From NCBI GenBank assembly GCA_023229425.1, contig JALNZG010000010.1:60429-124428 (forward strand): 64,000 bases of DNA. The letters are read 5' to 3'. Shown piece by piece: positions 26,813 through 35,064 of this stretch (positions are counted from its first letter, which is position 1; each line of letters starts with the position of its first letter). Both the position numbers and the translations under genes were made by a program. The stretch comes from Ignavibacteriaceae bacterium. Lineage in GTDB: Bacteria > Bacteroidota > Ignavibacteria > Ignavibacteriales > Ignavibacteriaceae. The notes below the pieces were generated by a model. That model saw only the letters and a program-made list of their open reading frames with translations. It searched no databases and was not told where the DNA came from.

Positions 26813-27645
26813 GAGTCTCTCCGAAATATACACAAATAGGTGCGGTAACAATTCTTGGTGCGGCAACTGCCTTTACAGTTGCAATTCTTATCTTCATAAT
26901 TATTTTTGTGCTGGAAAAGGGTTTACCAGTCTTGAGCTTTAATTTCCTTTTTACTAATCCGTCGGATATGGGCAGATCCGGGGGAATATTACCAATACTT
27001 ATCGGAACTGTCCTATTGCCCGTGTTGGCAATCATCGTTGCCGCCCCCTTAGGAATTTGCACTTCAGTATATCTCGTTGAATTTACTCTTGAATCCAGAG
27101 TTACAAGGCTCATACGTTTTGGGACAGACTGCCTCGCAGGAGTTCCCTCAATAATATTCGGTTTATTCGGATTTATCTTTTTCGTCACAATTCTCGGAAT
27201 GGGATGGTCAATCATGTCAGGAGGATTAAGTCTTGCCCTCATGATTTTACCAACCATTATCCGCACTTCGGAGGAAGCAATCCGGGCAGTCCCAAAGGCA
27301 TATCGCGAAGTAAGTTTTTCATTGGGCGCCTCGCGCTGGCAGACTGTTCGTAAGGTGGTTTTACCAAATGCCTTACCCGGAGTTGTTACGGGAGTTGTGC
27401 TGGGTATTGGTCGCTCAATTGAAGAAACAGCAGTCGTAATTTTTACTGCCGGGTCTTCGCTTCTCATCCCAACTTCTTTATTTGATTCAACGCGTACAAT
27501 GGCAGTACATTTTTACATCCTTGCACGTGAAGGGCTCTCAATGGAAAATGCTTATGGTACCGCCGCCTCTTTGATCATTGCGGTTTTGATTGTTAATCTT
27601 ACAGCTTATTGGATGATGCACCGTTTTATTGCAAAAAGGAACTGA
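26809..27645 (+). CDS. pstA: Phosphate ABC permease PstA, second system
   Basis: This 278-residue permease has an EAA loop (REVSFSLGASRWQTVRKVV). The segment GRSIEETAVVIFTAGS replaces the usual RAAGETAPLLFTALG of PstA proteins, so this copy is diverged. It is translationally coupled to pstC. As the partner of PstC it provides the second half of the Pi channel and a docking site for one of the two divergent PstB proteins. Confidence 0.92.
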   Translation: MRVSPKYTQIGAVTILGAATAFTVAILIFIIIFVLEKGLPVLSFNFLFTNPSDMGRSGGILPILIGTVLLPVLAIIVAAPLGICTSVYLVEFTLESRVTRLIRFGTDCLAGVPSIIFGLFGFIFFVTILGMGWSIMSGGLSLALMILPTIIRTSEEAIRAVPKAYREVSFSLGASRWQTVRKVVLPNALPGVVTGVVLGIGRSIEETAVVIFTAGSSLLIPTSLFDSTRTMAVHFYILAREGLSMENAYGTAASLIIAVLIVNLTAYWMMHRFIAKRN

Positions 27646-27649
27646 GAGG

Positions 27650-28417
27650 ATGTCACTAGAAAAAAATATTAAAATAGACACCCGCCATTTAAATCTTTAT
27701 TTTTTTGAAGAAAAAATTCTAAAGGATATAAATCTGGAGATAACCTCGAATCAAATTCTTGGAATTATTGGTCCCGCAGGATCCGGCAAAACAACATTCC
27801 TCCGTTCTCTAAACCGGATGAATGAACTTGAACCCGGTTCGCGGATTGAAGGTCAAATCCTTCTTGACGGGATTGATATTTATAATAGCGAATTAGATGT
27901 GATTTCTCTGAGGAAGAGAGTCGGTATTGTTTTTGCCCTACCGGTTGCATTACCAATGAGTATCTATGAAAATGTTGTGTATGGTGTAAGATTATCAGGG
28001 ATCAAAGATAAAGCGCGTCTCGATGAAATAGTAGAAAAAAGTTTGTCCGCGGCTTTTCTCTGGGATGAATTAAAAGATCGGTTGAATTTATCCGGACTCC
28101 GGCTCTCCGGCGGGCAGCAACAAAGGCTCTGTCTTGCGCGGGTTTTAGCTATGGAACCTGATGTTATTCTTTTAGATGAACCGTGTTCAGGGTTAGACCC
28201 AATTTCAACTTCGTGGATTGAAGATGCGTTAATCGAATTGAAAAAAAATTATACAATCGTTCTTGTAACTAATAATACTATGCAAGCGGCAAGGGTTGCA
28301 GATAAAACTGCCTTCTTCTTAATGGGGGAATTATTGGAAGTAGGTTTAACCAAACAAATTTTTACAGCTCCGGTTAAACAAGAAACGAATGATTATATAA
28401 CCGGGAGATTCGGGTAA
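27650..28417 (+). CDS. Divergent PstB-like ATPase A: signature intact, Q-loop and H-loop lost
   Basis: This 255-residue PstB paralog is intact along its length. Walker A is GPAGSGKTT (41-49), the signature LSGGQQQRL (152-160) is canonical, and Walker B ILLDE (173-177) keeps its glutamate. The Q-loop region reads FALP instead of FQKP (A96), and the H-loop reads VTNN instead of VTHN (N208 for His). It can probably bind ATP and supply its signature to a partner, but not hydrolyse efficiently on its own. The start at 27650 follows GAGAGG; the longer frame begins with TTG inside pstA. The next gene has the complementary defect. Confidence 0.93.
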   Translation: MSLEKNIKIDTRHLNLYFFEEKILKDINLEITSNQILGIIGPAGSGKTTFLRSLNRMNELEPGSRIEGQILLDGIDIYNSELDVISLRKRVGIVFALPVALPMSIYENVVYGVRLSGIKDKARLDEIVEKSLSAAFLWDELKDRLNLSGLRLSGGQQQRLCLARVLAMEPDVILLDEPCSGLDPISTSWIEDALIELKKNYTIVLVTNNTMQAARVADKTAFFLMGELLEVGLTKQIFTAPVKQETNDYITGRFG

Positions 28418-28419
28418 AA

Positions 28420-29193
28420 ATGGAAGACATGAATAAAACAAACGATAAGATCGAAATAAAGAATCTTGATTTATTCTATGGACAGTTCCAGGCATTGCAA
28501 TCAATTAGTATGACGATGAAACCCAAATTGATTACCGCTTTGATTGGTCCATCGGGCTGCGGTAAATCTACCTTACTCCGCTGCCTTAACCGGATGAATG
28601 ACCTTATCCGTGGGGTTCGTATTACCGGACAGGTAATGTTAGATGGAAAAGATATTTATAGTTCCGATACGGAAATTACCGAATTGAGAAAAAGAGTCGG
28701 CATGGTCTTTCAAAGACCAAATCCCTTTCCTCTTTCAATCTATGACAATGTAGTTTATGGATTACGGGTTGCGGGTATCAAAGGAAAAAATCAACACGAC
28801 GAAATAGCGGAAAAGAGCCTTAGATCCGCCTGGTTATGGGATCAATTAAAAGATAAACTACATCATCCGGCTCTCCAGTTACCGCTGGATCAGCAGCAGC
28901 GTTTGTGTATAGCGCGACTTTTGGCTGTTAAACCCGAAGTGATCCTCATGGATGAACCATGCTCAACACTAGATCCGATATCCACTTCAAAAATTGAAGA
29001 TTTAATGCATGAATTAAAAAAAGATTATACAATAGTTATTGTCACGCACAATATGCAGCAGGCATCCCGGGTGAGCGATTATACTGCTTTTTATTATATC
29101 GGCAACCTGATTGAATTTGCAGACACAAAAAAGATTTTTACGGCTCCGGATAAAAAACAGACGGAAGATTATATAAGTGGTCGTTTTGGATAA
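28420..29193 (+). CDS. Divergent PstB-like ATPase B: catalytic motifs intact, signature LSGGQ lost
   Basis: This 257-residue PstB paralog has canonical Walker A GPSGCGKST (43-51), Q-loop FQRP (Q98), Walker B ILMDE (175-179) and H-loop VTHN (H210). The ABC signature reads LPLDQQQRL (154-162) where functional PstB has LSGGQQQRL. A homodimer would have no working signature. Paired with the preceding protein it would complete one canonical site. The start is ATG 28420, 2 bp after the upstream stop; ATG 28429 with GGAAG upstream is possible. The rest of the sequence is well conserved and the frame is clean, so a pseudogene is unlikely. Confidence 0.93.
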   Translation: MEDMNKTNDKIEIKNLDLFYGQFQALQSISMTMKPKLITALIGPSGCGKSTLLRCLNRMNDLIRGVRITGQVMLDGKDIYSSDTEITELRKRVGMVFQRPNPFPLSIYDNVVYGLRVAGIKGKNQHDEIAEKSLRSAWLWDQLKDKLHHPALQLPLDQQQRLCIARLLAVKPEVILMDEPCSTLDPISTSKIEDLMHELKKDYTIVIVTHNMQQASRVSDYTAFYYIGNLIEFADTKKIFTAPDKKQTEDYISGRFG

Positions 29194-29211
29194 TAATAGT
29201 AGGAGATAACC

Positions 29212-29886
29212 ATGCAAGAACATTTTAATGAAGAAATCGAAAACCTAAAGACCAGCCTCATAAAGATGGCGACCCTTGTTGATGACCAGGTTGAACGCGT
29301 ATTTACCGCTCTTGAAACAGGCGATATTACGCTTTGTAAAGGGATTAAAGCAAAAGATCTGGAAATAGATATTTACGATAATCTAATACAAACACAATGT
29401 GAAAATATTCTCGCACTTTTTCAACCGGTTGCTATTGACTTGCGATTCGTTTTATCTGCCTTAATGACAAACAATCAGTTGGAGCGTTGCGGGGACATTG
29501 CAGTAAATATCGCTCAACGAGTAAAAAAAACTACAGATATGCAGTCATTAATAAAAGAATCACAAATCTTAGATATGGGGCAACAGGCAAAAGAAATGTT
29601 GAAAAATGCCATTGATGCGCTTATCCTAAACGACCTCGATATAGCACAAAAAGTGTTAGAGAGCGATGAGATCGTCGATAATTTTAATAAACAAATATTC
29701 CTTTTTCTCGTAGAAAGGATGAAAACCGATATCGCACTGATCGAACCTTGTTCTCATCTCATCGTATTGATCCGTAATATTGAACGGTTAGCCGACCATG
29801 CCACTAATATTGCCGAAAATTTGGTTTTTTATCTTGAAGCTAAAAATATTAAGCATCAAATAAAACTAAATCCTCCAACGGAATAA
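29212..29886 (+). CDS. phoU: PhoU-family protein, second system
   Basis: This 224-residue protein has two PhoU three-helix repeats. The metal-site motifs are QLERCGDIAVNIAQ (about 86) and NIERLADHATNIAEN (about 182); Ile-Gly of the usual ERIGD becomes Cys-Gly in the first and Leu-Ala in the second. AGGAGATAACC precedes the ATG. It is the last gene of the second pst operon and presumably regulates or senses this particular transporter. Confidence 0.94.
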   Translation: MQEHFNEEIENLKTSLIKMATLVDDQVERVFTALETGDITLCKGIKAKDLEIDIYDNLIQTQCENILALFQPVAIDLRFVLSALMTNNQLERCGDIAVNIAQRVKKTTDMQSLIKESQILDMGQQAKEMLKNAIDALILNDLDIAQKVLESDEIVDNFNKQIFLFLVERMKTDIALIEPCSHLIVLIRNIERLADHATNIAENLVFYLEAKNIKHQIKLNPPTE

Positions 29887-29986
29887 TAAAGAGAATTTGG
29901 GGTCGTGTTACTCAATTACAGTAAAAGAAAAATTCCGGTAAGCGGTGCGCGGATGACTCCCGAAAGAACTCCATAGCGTTACCACC

Positions 29987-30117
29987 TATTTCTTGTTCAC
30001 TTCAATTGTGCCAAACAAGCGGTACGTGATGTGAAAACAGCTGTCTAAAGCAATATTCTTTCCTGGTATTGTTTTGGTTGCATTATTTCCGATTGATTTT
30101 GGTGATGTTACCCTATT
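29987..30117 (-). pseudogene. Open segment after nhaA ending in LFGTIEVNKK, possible gene relic
   Basis: On the minus strand, directly after and in frame with the nhaA stop codon, about 43 codons run without a stop and end LFGTIEVNKK-stop. No start codon is present. The last ten codons closely match the end of the gene at 32009-32236 (LFCTIEVNKK). This suggests a relic or recombination scar rather than a working gene. Confidence 0.35.
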
Positions 30118-31428
30118 TTATTGTGATCTATTATGTAAAAGGAAATAACCTGCACCGCCGGATATGATAGAGGCAATCAATATGCCAATCCGCGCCGTAT
30201 CGAGTAGAGCTGCATCTTGTGAAAAAGAAAGACCCGCTATAAACAGGGACATAGTGAACCCGATACCAGCCAGTACTGAAGCACCATACAATTGTTTTGT
30301 GGAAGTATCTAAAGGAGATTCTGAAAATTTAAGTCTTATCGCAAGATAAGCGAATAAAAATATCCCAAGTTGCTTACCTAAAAACAACCCGAATACAATA
30401 CCAAGACAGACCGGGTCAAACAAAAATTCCCCAATATTATTCCCAATTGAAACCCCTGCATTAGCGAAAGCAAATACCGGAATTATAAAGAATGTTACCC
30501 AAGGGTGCAGGTTAATCTCAAAGCGTTGTAAGGGTGTAAGCGCATCCCGACAGTTCTTTCCAAGCGCCTGAATAATTGCGAGTCTTTCTTCAGCTTTTTC
30601 TTTTTTGGTAGACGGTAGCATCGAACTCCCGATTTCAACAACAAGTCTTTTCGTCGATTTGAGAAAACTGCTGTGATCGAGTTTACTTTTGGAGGGGATA
30701 GTAAAAGCCAATATGACGCCTGCAATAGTTGTATGAATTCCAGATTGCAGAAAAGCAAACCAGAGACCGACACCAAGAAAAATGTAGACGGACAATTTTT
30801 TAACCCCCAGCACGTTTGACAGTATAAGGAAAAAAATAAAAAGAAAAGCAACCATCAACGCCGGTAATGAAATTGAAGCCGTATAAAAAACAGCAATGAT
30901 AACAACCGCACCAATATCATCAACTATAGCGAGGGCGGTAAGAAATATTCTCAATGAGGAAGGGATACTGTTTTTTAGCAACACAAGTATCCCCACAACA
31001 AATGCGATGTCAGTGGCTACGGGGATTGCCCATCCGTCTTTTCCTTTTCCGCCGGAATTAAAAATCAGATAGATTATTGCGGGTATAATCATTCCACCCA
31101 CAGCCCCGATCATCGGCAAGAGAGCTTTTTTTAGAGAGGATAATTCACCGACCAGGAGTTCCCGTTTAATTTCAAGCCCCACGACGAAGAAAAAAAGAAC
31201 CATAAGACCATCATTGATAGCATGGAGAAGAGAAAAACCGAAGCTAAGACCATTTAAATTGATATGAATTTCGAAACGCCATATATCCGAAAATATTTTT
31301 GCCGTAGGTAAATTGGAAAAAATGATGGCAAGTATTGTAACCACAAGTAGAATAACTCCACCTATGGCTTCGTTATGTAAAAACTCACTGAACGGGATAA
31401 TTTTTTCTTTAAATGTGCTTTTATTCAT
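30118..31428 (-). CDS. nhaA: Na+/H+ antiporter NhaA
   Basis: This 436-residue membrane protein has the NhaA hallmarks: VATDIAFVVGIL (the conserved Asp of the unwound helix), AIVDDIGAVVIIAVFYTA (the paired catalytic aspartates) and LGKQLGIFLFAYLAI. It exchanges external H+ for internal Na+ and so controls pH and Na+ load. It may support Na+-coupled transport nearby (inference). The ATG at 31428 follows GAGATAAG; the longer frame starts with TTG. Confidence 0.95.
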   Translation of the reverse strand: MNKSTFKEKIIPFSEFLHNEAIGGVILLVVTILAIIFSNLPTAKIFSDIWRFEIHINLNGLSFGFSLLHAINDGLMVLFFFVVGLEIKRELLVGELSSLKKALLPMIGAVGGMIIPAIIYLIFNSGGKGKDGWAIPVATDIAFVVGILVLLKNSIPSSLRIFLTALAIVDDIGAVVIIAVFYTASISLPALMVAFLFIFFLILSNVLGVKKLSVYIFLGVGLWFAFLQSGIHTTIAGVILAFTIPSKSKLDHSSFLKSTKRLVVEIGSSMLPSTKKEKAEERLAIIQALGKNCRDALTPLQRFEINLHPWVTFFIIPVFAFANAGVSIGNNIGEFLFDPVCLGIVFGLFLGKQLGIFLFAYLAIRLKFSESPLDTSTKQLYGASVLAGIGFTMSLFIAGLSFSQDAALLDTARIGILIASIISGGAGYFLLHNRSQ

Positions 31429-31477
31429 TCTTATCTCAAACAATTCTATAATTAACTGACAAACTCTTTCAAACGAA

Positions 31478-31987
31478 TTATTTATATCCTAAAGTTTTCC
31501 AATATCCTGACGAACCGTTTACGAGAGCGATTTTTTCAAGAAATTCAATCTTCTTCGGATGAGGTTTTAAATCCTCTTTGATAATCCGAATACCAATATT
31601 TAAAATTTTTAACGCATTTGTTTTATTGAAAAAAACGGGAGGGGTTTGATCTATATAAGAATTCCAGAGAACATTCCGTATCGCGTTTTCACAAAAATCT
31701 TTCTCATATCCGAGAGCAATTCCTTCCTGGATGAAAATATGGACTTCATGGTCATCGAAAAAAACGGGAGGGGTTTGATCTTTATAAGAATTCCAGAGAA
31801 CCTGTCGTATCGCGTTTTCGCAAAAATCTTTCTTATACCCGAGAGCAATTCCTTTCTGGATGAAAATACTTACTTCATGATCCCAGATATTTTTATCTTT
31901 GGTTATGAGGAGTAAAAGCGCTCTTAGTAGGTTGCTGTTATCGAGAGTCTCTTTAATATTATCGGAGACGTCCGGTAAAATTTGCAT
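31478..31987 (-). CDS. Uncharacterised protein with two tandem 43-residue repeats
   Basis: This 169-residue cytoplasmic protein has no recognised family. Residues 36-78 and 79-121 are tandem copies of a 43-residue unit (FIQ.GIALGY.KDFCENAIR then VLWNSY.DQTPPVFF) with few differences. The DNA copies, 129 bp apart, are also close, so the duplication is recent. The unit looks helical with a conserved Cys. AAAAGGATAA precedes the ATG. It is followed 50 bp later by nhaA. Confidence 0.75.
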   Translation of the reverse strand: MQILPDVSDNIKETLDNSNLLRALLLLITKDKNIWDHEVSIFIQKGIALGYKKDFCENAIRQVLWNSYKDQTPPVFFDDHEVHIFIQEGIALGYEKDFCENAIRNVLWNSYIDQTPPVFFNKTNALKILNIGIRIIKEDLKPHPKKIEFLEKIALVNGSSGYWKTLGYK

Positions 31988-32008
31988 GATGTTATCCTTT
32001 TATTAAAA

Positions 32009-32236
32009 TTATTTCTTGTTTACTTCAATTGTACAAAACAACCCATGACCACAGCCTAAGCCCTCCGGAAGACCAAACTCCAAATTCCTAAGTACGCAAG
32101 CAACTTGAGGACCCATGATACTTGCCCAAAAATCCACTACAGGAAACCGGGAAGAATTTCCTTCAAGCCACTGAAGCATCTGTAATTCTTCTTTTAATTC
32201 GTCATGAGCCAACTGAGGATCGTATGATATATTCAT
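32009..32236 (-). CDS. Small uncharacterised protein
   Basis: This 75-residue soluble protein has an acidic N-terminal helix-like part (HDELKEELQMLQWLEG) and a glycine-rich LPEGLGCGHGLF segment near the end. No family is recognised. GAGGATCCT precedes the ATG. It lies 21 bp upstream of the repeat protein and probably shares its transcript. Its C-terminal ten codons recur in the relic after nhaA. Confidence 0.6.
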   Translation of the reverse strand: MNISYDPQLAHDELKEELQMLQWLEGNSSRFPVVDFWASIMGPQVACVLRNLEFGLPEGLGCGHGLFCTIEVNKK

Positions 32237-32246
32237 AGGATCCTCA

Positions 32247-32309
32247 TACTATGTAAATGATAGCTGCTACGAGATTAATTAGCTCATAAAAAATTGGATT
32301 TACATAGTA
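32247..32309. repeat. 12-bp perfect inverted repeat around a 39-bp spacer
   Basis: TACTATGTAAAT (32247-32258) and ATTTACATAGTA (32298-32309) are exact reverse complements. The right arm covers the last codons of the small gene at 32300-32410. It may be a transcript-end stem or an inverted duplication. Confidence 0.55.
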
Positions 32310-32410
32310 AGGAGTAGCTTAACAACCATAATTACAACGCCTAATACTAACATAATGACTAACGCGAGTGCGTAATTACCGGTATTATCTTTTTTGTTTT
32401 CAGAATTCAT
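32300..32410 (-). CDS. 36-residue single-pass membrane protein
   Basis: A short frame starts with ATG at 32410 and ends with TAA at 32300. It encodes a polar N-terminus (MNSENKKDNTGNYA) and one hydrophobic helix (about residues 15-34) ending KLLLTM. The layout (charged, non-membrane head, single helix, basic residue near the end) fits a genuine small membrane protein. The ribosome site is weak (AAAGTGA), so the call is tentative. Confidence 0.45.
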   Translation of the reverse strand: MNSENKKDNTGNYALALVIMLVLGVVIMVVKLLLTM

Positions 32411-32529
32411 TGTGTATTCACTTTCATAAATTAGGTAAATATTTAAATCAATACATATAGCTCAAACAGTTAACCTGTCGGCACTCATTCGTGTATTGCT
32501 TTTTGATTATATGAATTTTAGAATGAAAA

Positions 32530-32859
32530 CTAAACTGCGGGGGGAGCTTTATTGGATGGTTGAGTTAATGATGGTCCAGAAATTATTCCGATTGTTTCAT
32601 CATAAATAATTTCAATATACTTTTTATAGAAAATATCGTTACCGGTAACAGAGAATGTGTGTGTATCAACGCTCGTCTGTACCGAAGGAATAATATGCTT
32701 TGGTATTTTGGAATTATTAATGAATGACTGAGCCGGTGCTGGGTTTTTTGTAGAGACACTATTTTTACATACTAAAGATGTTTTCTCCTGACTGGCAAAG
32801 TGCAACATTCCGGATAGGAAATATGCACAAATCAGAAATATATAGTTAAAGCGTTTCAA
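32530..32859 (-). CDS. Small secreted protein of unknown function
   Basis: This 109-residue protein has an N-terminal signal-like segment (KRFNYIFLICAYFLSGMLHFAS) and a polar, Ser/Thr/Pro-rich remainder. The start is a TTG directly after an in-frame stop, with no good ribosome site; the signal segment argues for translation anyway. No family recognised. Confidence 0.5.
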   Translation of the reverse strand: MKRFNYIFLICAYFLSGMLHFASQEKTSLVCKNSVSTKNPAPAQSFINNSKIPKHIIPSVQTSVDTHTFSVTGNDIFYKKYIEIIYDETIGIISGPSLTQPSNKAPPAV

Positions 32860-33198
32860 TTAATTACCGGGTATTCATTTTTATTTGCAAGTTAATATTT
32901 TTATCCGCTAGTTTCAATGGAATTAAAAAAGAAGAACTTGCTTTAAAGGGTTTGGCGAAAATCAACCACCATACATCCTCCTTTTTCGCCAGTTATTGCA
33001 GATTAAGAAAAAGGGAAGATGAAATTTATTTTTACTCTTTTCCCTTTGGAAAAAGAAAAATTACCTCTAATTTTATTGCACAGTTAAACAAAGTAAAAGG
33101 GGGAAAATGATTTCATTTGGTTGGCTGCTTCACAAATGGCTTAGGCTTAAAAAATTATCATTGCTTTAGTTTTACAAAATAGGGATTTCGGACTTTAT
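32860..33198. other. Intergenic region, no convincing gene
   Basis: The 339-bp gap is divergent between a secreted small protein and an MFS transporter. It holds an imperfect stem GGCGAAAA/TTTTTCGCC (about 32955-32993). On the + strand an open run of about 65 codons ends at 33110 but has no start codon or ribosome site. Nothing else is seen. Confidence 0.5.
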
Positions 33199-34671
33199 AT
33201 GGGAACAACTATAGTTTCATTATTTTTAGCTGGGATAGTAATTCTTTATTTTTATAATAATCCCTTGAAACATGGGCGCTGGTTTATGATCCGAAGATTC
33301 ATAAATTGGTTCCCTCTGGGAATGACTTACGCCTTCTTATACATGGGGCGTTACAACTTAAACGTTTCCAAAAATGCTCTTGGTAGTTTAATGACCAAAG
33401 AGGAATTCGGTATTATCTTTGCCGCCGGAACAATTACTTATGCGCTTTCTTTTTTAATAAATGGTCCTCTTGTAGATAAAATTGGAGGAAAGAAGGGTAT
33501 CATTATTGCGGCTGTCGGATCATCAGTGGCAAATATTTTACTCGGCGTTTTAACCTACCTGGTCGTAACGGGTCAATTACAAATGAAGATGGTTGTAGCT
33601 TTTTCAATTCTCTATTCTATAAACATGTATTTTCAAAGTTACGGCGCGGTTTCAATTATTAAAGTAAAAGCATACTGGTTCCATGTGCGTGAGAGAGGTG
33701 TATTCGGTGCAATCTTTGGAACATTGATTTCGTTTGGTGTTTATTTTGCGTTCGACTGGGGACAAGCTATTGTTGACATGGTTCAGGTAAAAGCAAACGG
33801 AACCCAAACTTGGTTAGGCAGTTTAATAAAAAGTACTTTCGCATTAGAATCAGGATCAACCGACGCTATTTGGGCGGTCTTTTTTATTCCGGCTATTATA
33901 TTAATTTTTTGGGCGATCATGGATTTCTTCATGATCAAAGATTCTCCGGAAGAAGCCAACTTCCCTCATTTCGATACTCACGATGCTTCATCAGGACAAA
34001 TGCATATAGATTTTACTGCCATGCAATTATTGAAAAGAGTTTTCAGCAGTCCTATAATGCTTACGATCGCTTTTATCGAATTAACTTCCGGCGTACTTCG
34101 GAACGGAATTATGCAATGGTATTTTATTTTTGCAAAGGAAGTAAAACAACCGGGAGCAGAATTTTTTCTTGAAAACTGGGGACTTCTCTTGTGCGTTTTC
34201 GGAATCATCGGTGGATTTATGGGCGGGATGATTTCAGATAAATATTTTCACTCAAGAAGATCTCCCCCCGTGGTCTTTCTATCGGCATTCATGTTCATCA
34301 TGGCTTTGCTGATGGCAATTTTCTTAACTTCATCACCGATAATAGTTGGTTCTGCAGCAGTGTTAATTTCAATGGCTGTTATCGGCGTTCACTCATTAAT
34401 GTCCGGTACGGCTGCCGCAGATTTTGGCGGAAGAAAAGCTACTGCAACAAGTTCAGGTATTGTTGATGGATTCGTTTATCTTGGAACAGGAATACAATCT
34501 TTCAGTCTTGGCTTTTTAACAAGTTGGAATTGGCAATGGTGGCCGATCTTTTTAATGCCTTTCGCATTATTAGGAATGTATCTTGCTTTAAGGATTTGGA
34601 AAGAATTACCTGCAGCAACGCAAAAATATATTGATGAAGTTGAAAACAATGTTGAGAGAGTCGGGAAATAA
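33199..34671 (+). CDS. MFS transporter, organophosphate:phosphate antiporter-like
   Basis: This 490-residue protein has about 12 membrane helices plus an extra N-terminal one (residues 4-20). The region FPLGMTYAFLYMGRYNLNVSKNAL matches the OPA (GlpT/UhpT) family start, and DKIGGKKG is the MFS loop 2-3 motif. OPA members exchange glycerol-3-phosphate or sugar phosphates for Pi. The substrate here is inferred only from family and neighbourhood. It is convergent with a second family member at 35065-36411. Confidence 0.82.
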   Translation: MGTTIVSLFLAGIVILYFYNNPLKHGRWFMIRRFINWFPLGMTYAFLYMGRYNLNVSKNALGSLMTKEEFGIIFAAGTITYALSFLINGPLVDKIGGKKGIIIAAVGSSVANILLGVLTYLVVTGQLQMKMVVAFSILYSINMYFQSYGAVSIIKVKAYWFHVRERGVFGAIFGTLISFGVYFAFDWGQAIVDMVQVKANGTQTWLGSLIKSTFALESGSTDAIWAVFFIPAIILIFWAIMDFFMIKDSPEEANFPHFDTHDASSGQMHIDFTAMQLLKRVFSSPIMLTIAFIELTSGVLRNGIMQWYFIFAKEVKQPGAEFFLENWGLLLCVFGIIGGFMGGMISDKYFHSRRSPPVVFLSAFMFIMALLMAIFLTSSPIIVGSAAVLISMAVIGVHSLMSGTAAADFGGRKATATSSGIVDGFVYLGTGIQSFSLGFLTSWNWQWWPIFLMPFALLGMYLALRIWKELPAATQKYIDEVENNVERVGK

Positions 34672-34678
34672 ATTTAAT

Positions 34679-34833
34679 AACTCACGTTACGCAGCTGCTA
34701 ATAGAAAATTCTCTTAATCATAATCGTAATCTTACTCGTTTTTAGACGGCTGATGCAGATTCAGCCAAAGGCTGACAAGGAAGAAAAAGATTATGATTAA
34801 GAAACCAATTCAACCTTTTGCGTAACATGAGTT
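34679..34833. repeat. Long palindromic element, TTAATC-rich family, copy B
   Basis: The outer arms are AACTCACGTTACGCA and TGCGTAACATGAGTT, with one mismatch. The inner arms are CTTAATCATAATCGTAATCTT and AAAGATTATGATTAAG. The centre contains GACGGCTGATG..CAGCC. It could form a cruciform or a long RNA hairpin between the convergent transporters. Confidence 0.75.
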
Positions 34834-34903
34834 AATAATTTAATTGAATTGCCACGAGCTTTAGAAGCTGTGTGAATATTCAAATAAAACCGTTACGCCG
34901 GAG

Positions 34904-35031
34904 GCGCACAGGTGAAACGGTTGAAATAACTATCATCTTTTTTCATTAACACCTCGATTAATCGAGGTGTTAATGAGATACAAGTCAAGATTTAAAAACC
35001 GTTTTAATTTATCTTCTATTGGAAGACGGTT
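34904..35031. repeat. Perfect 32-bp palindrome and flanking AACCGTT hairpins
   Basis: Positions 34944-34975 are a perfect 32-bp palindrome with half-site CATTAACACCTCGATT. It is flanked by AACCGTT..AACGGTT around GCCGGAGGC (from 34904) and AAACCGT..ACGGTTT (about 34997-35031). There is no T run after the stem in either direction, so a simple terminator is not supported. Confidence 0.7.
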
Positions 35032-35064
35032 TCAGGAAAGAATAATACTGCGTCACTTATAAAA

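Noticed and set aside
28420..29193. Second PstB-like gene as a pseudogene because LSGGQ is lost
   Set aside because: The frame is intact, all other motifs and the surrounding PstB sequence are conserved, and the neighbouring paralog keeps exactly the missing motif.
32911..33110. A gene of about 65 codons upstream of the OPA transporter
   Set aside because: There is no ATG, GTG or well-placed TTG with a ribosome site, and the frame runs through a hairpin; recorded only as an open run.
34944..34975. Bidirectional terminator for the two convergent transporters
   Set aside because: No T run follows the stem on either strand.
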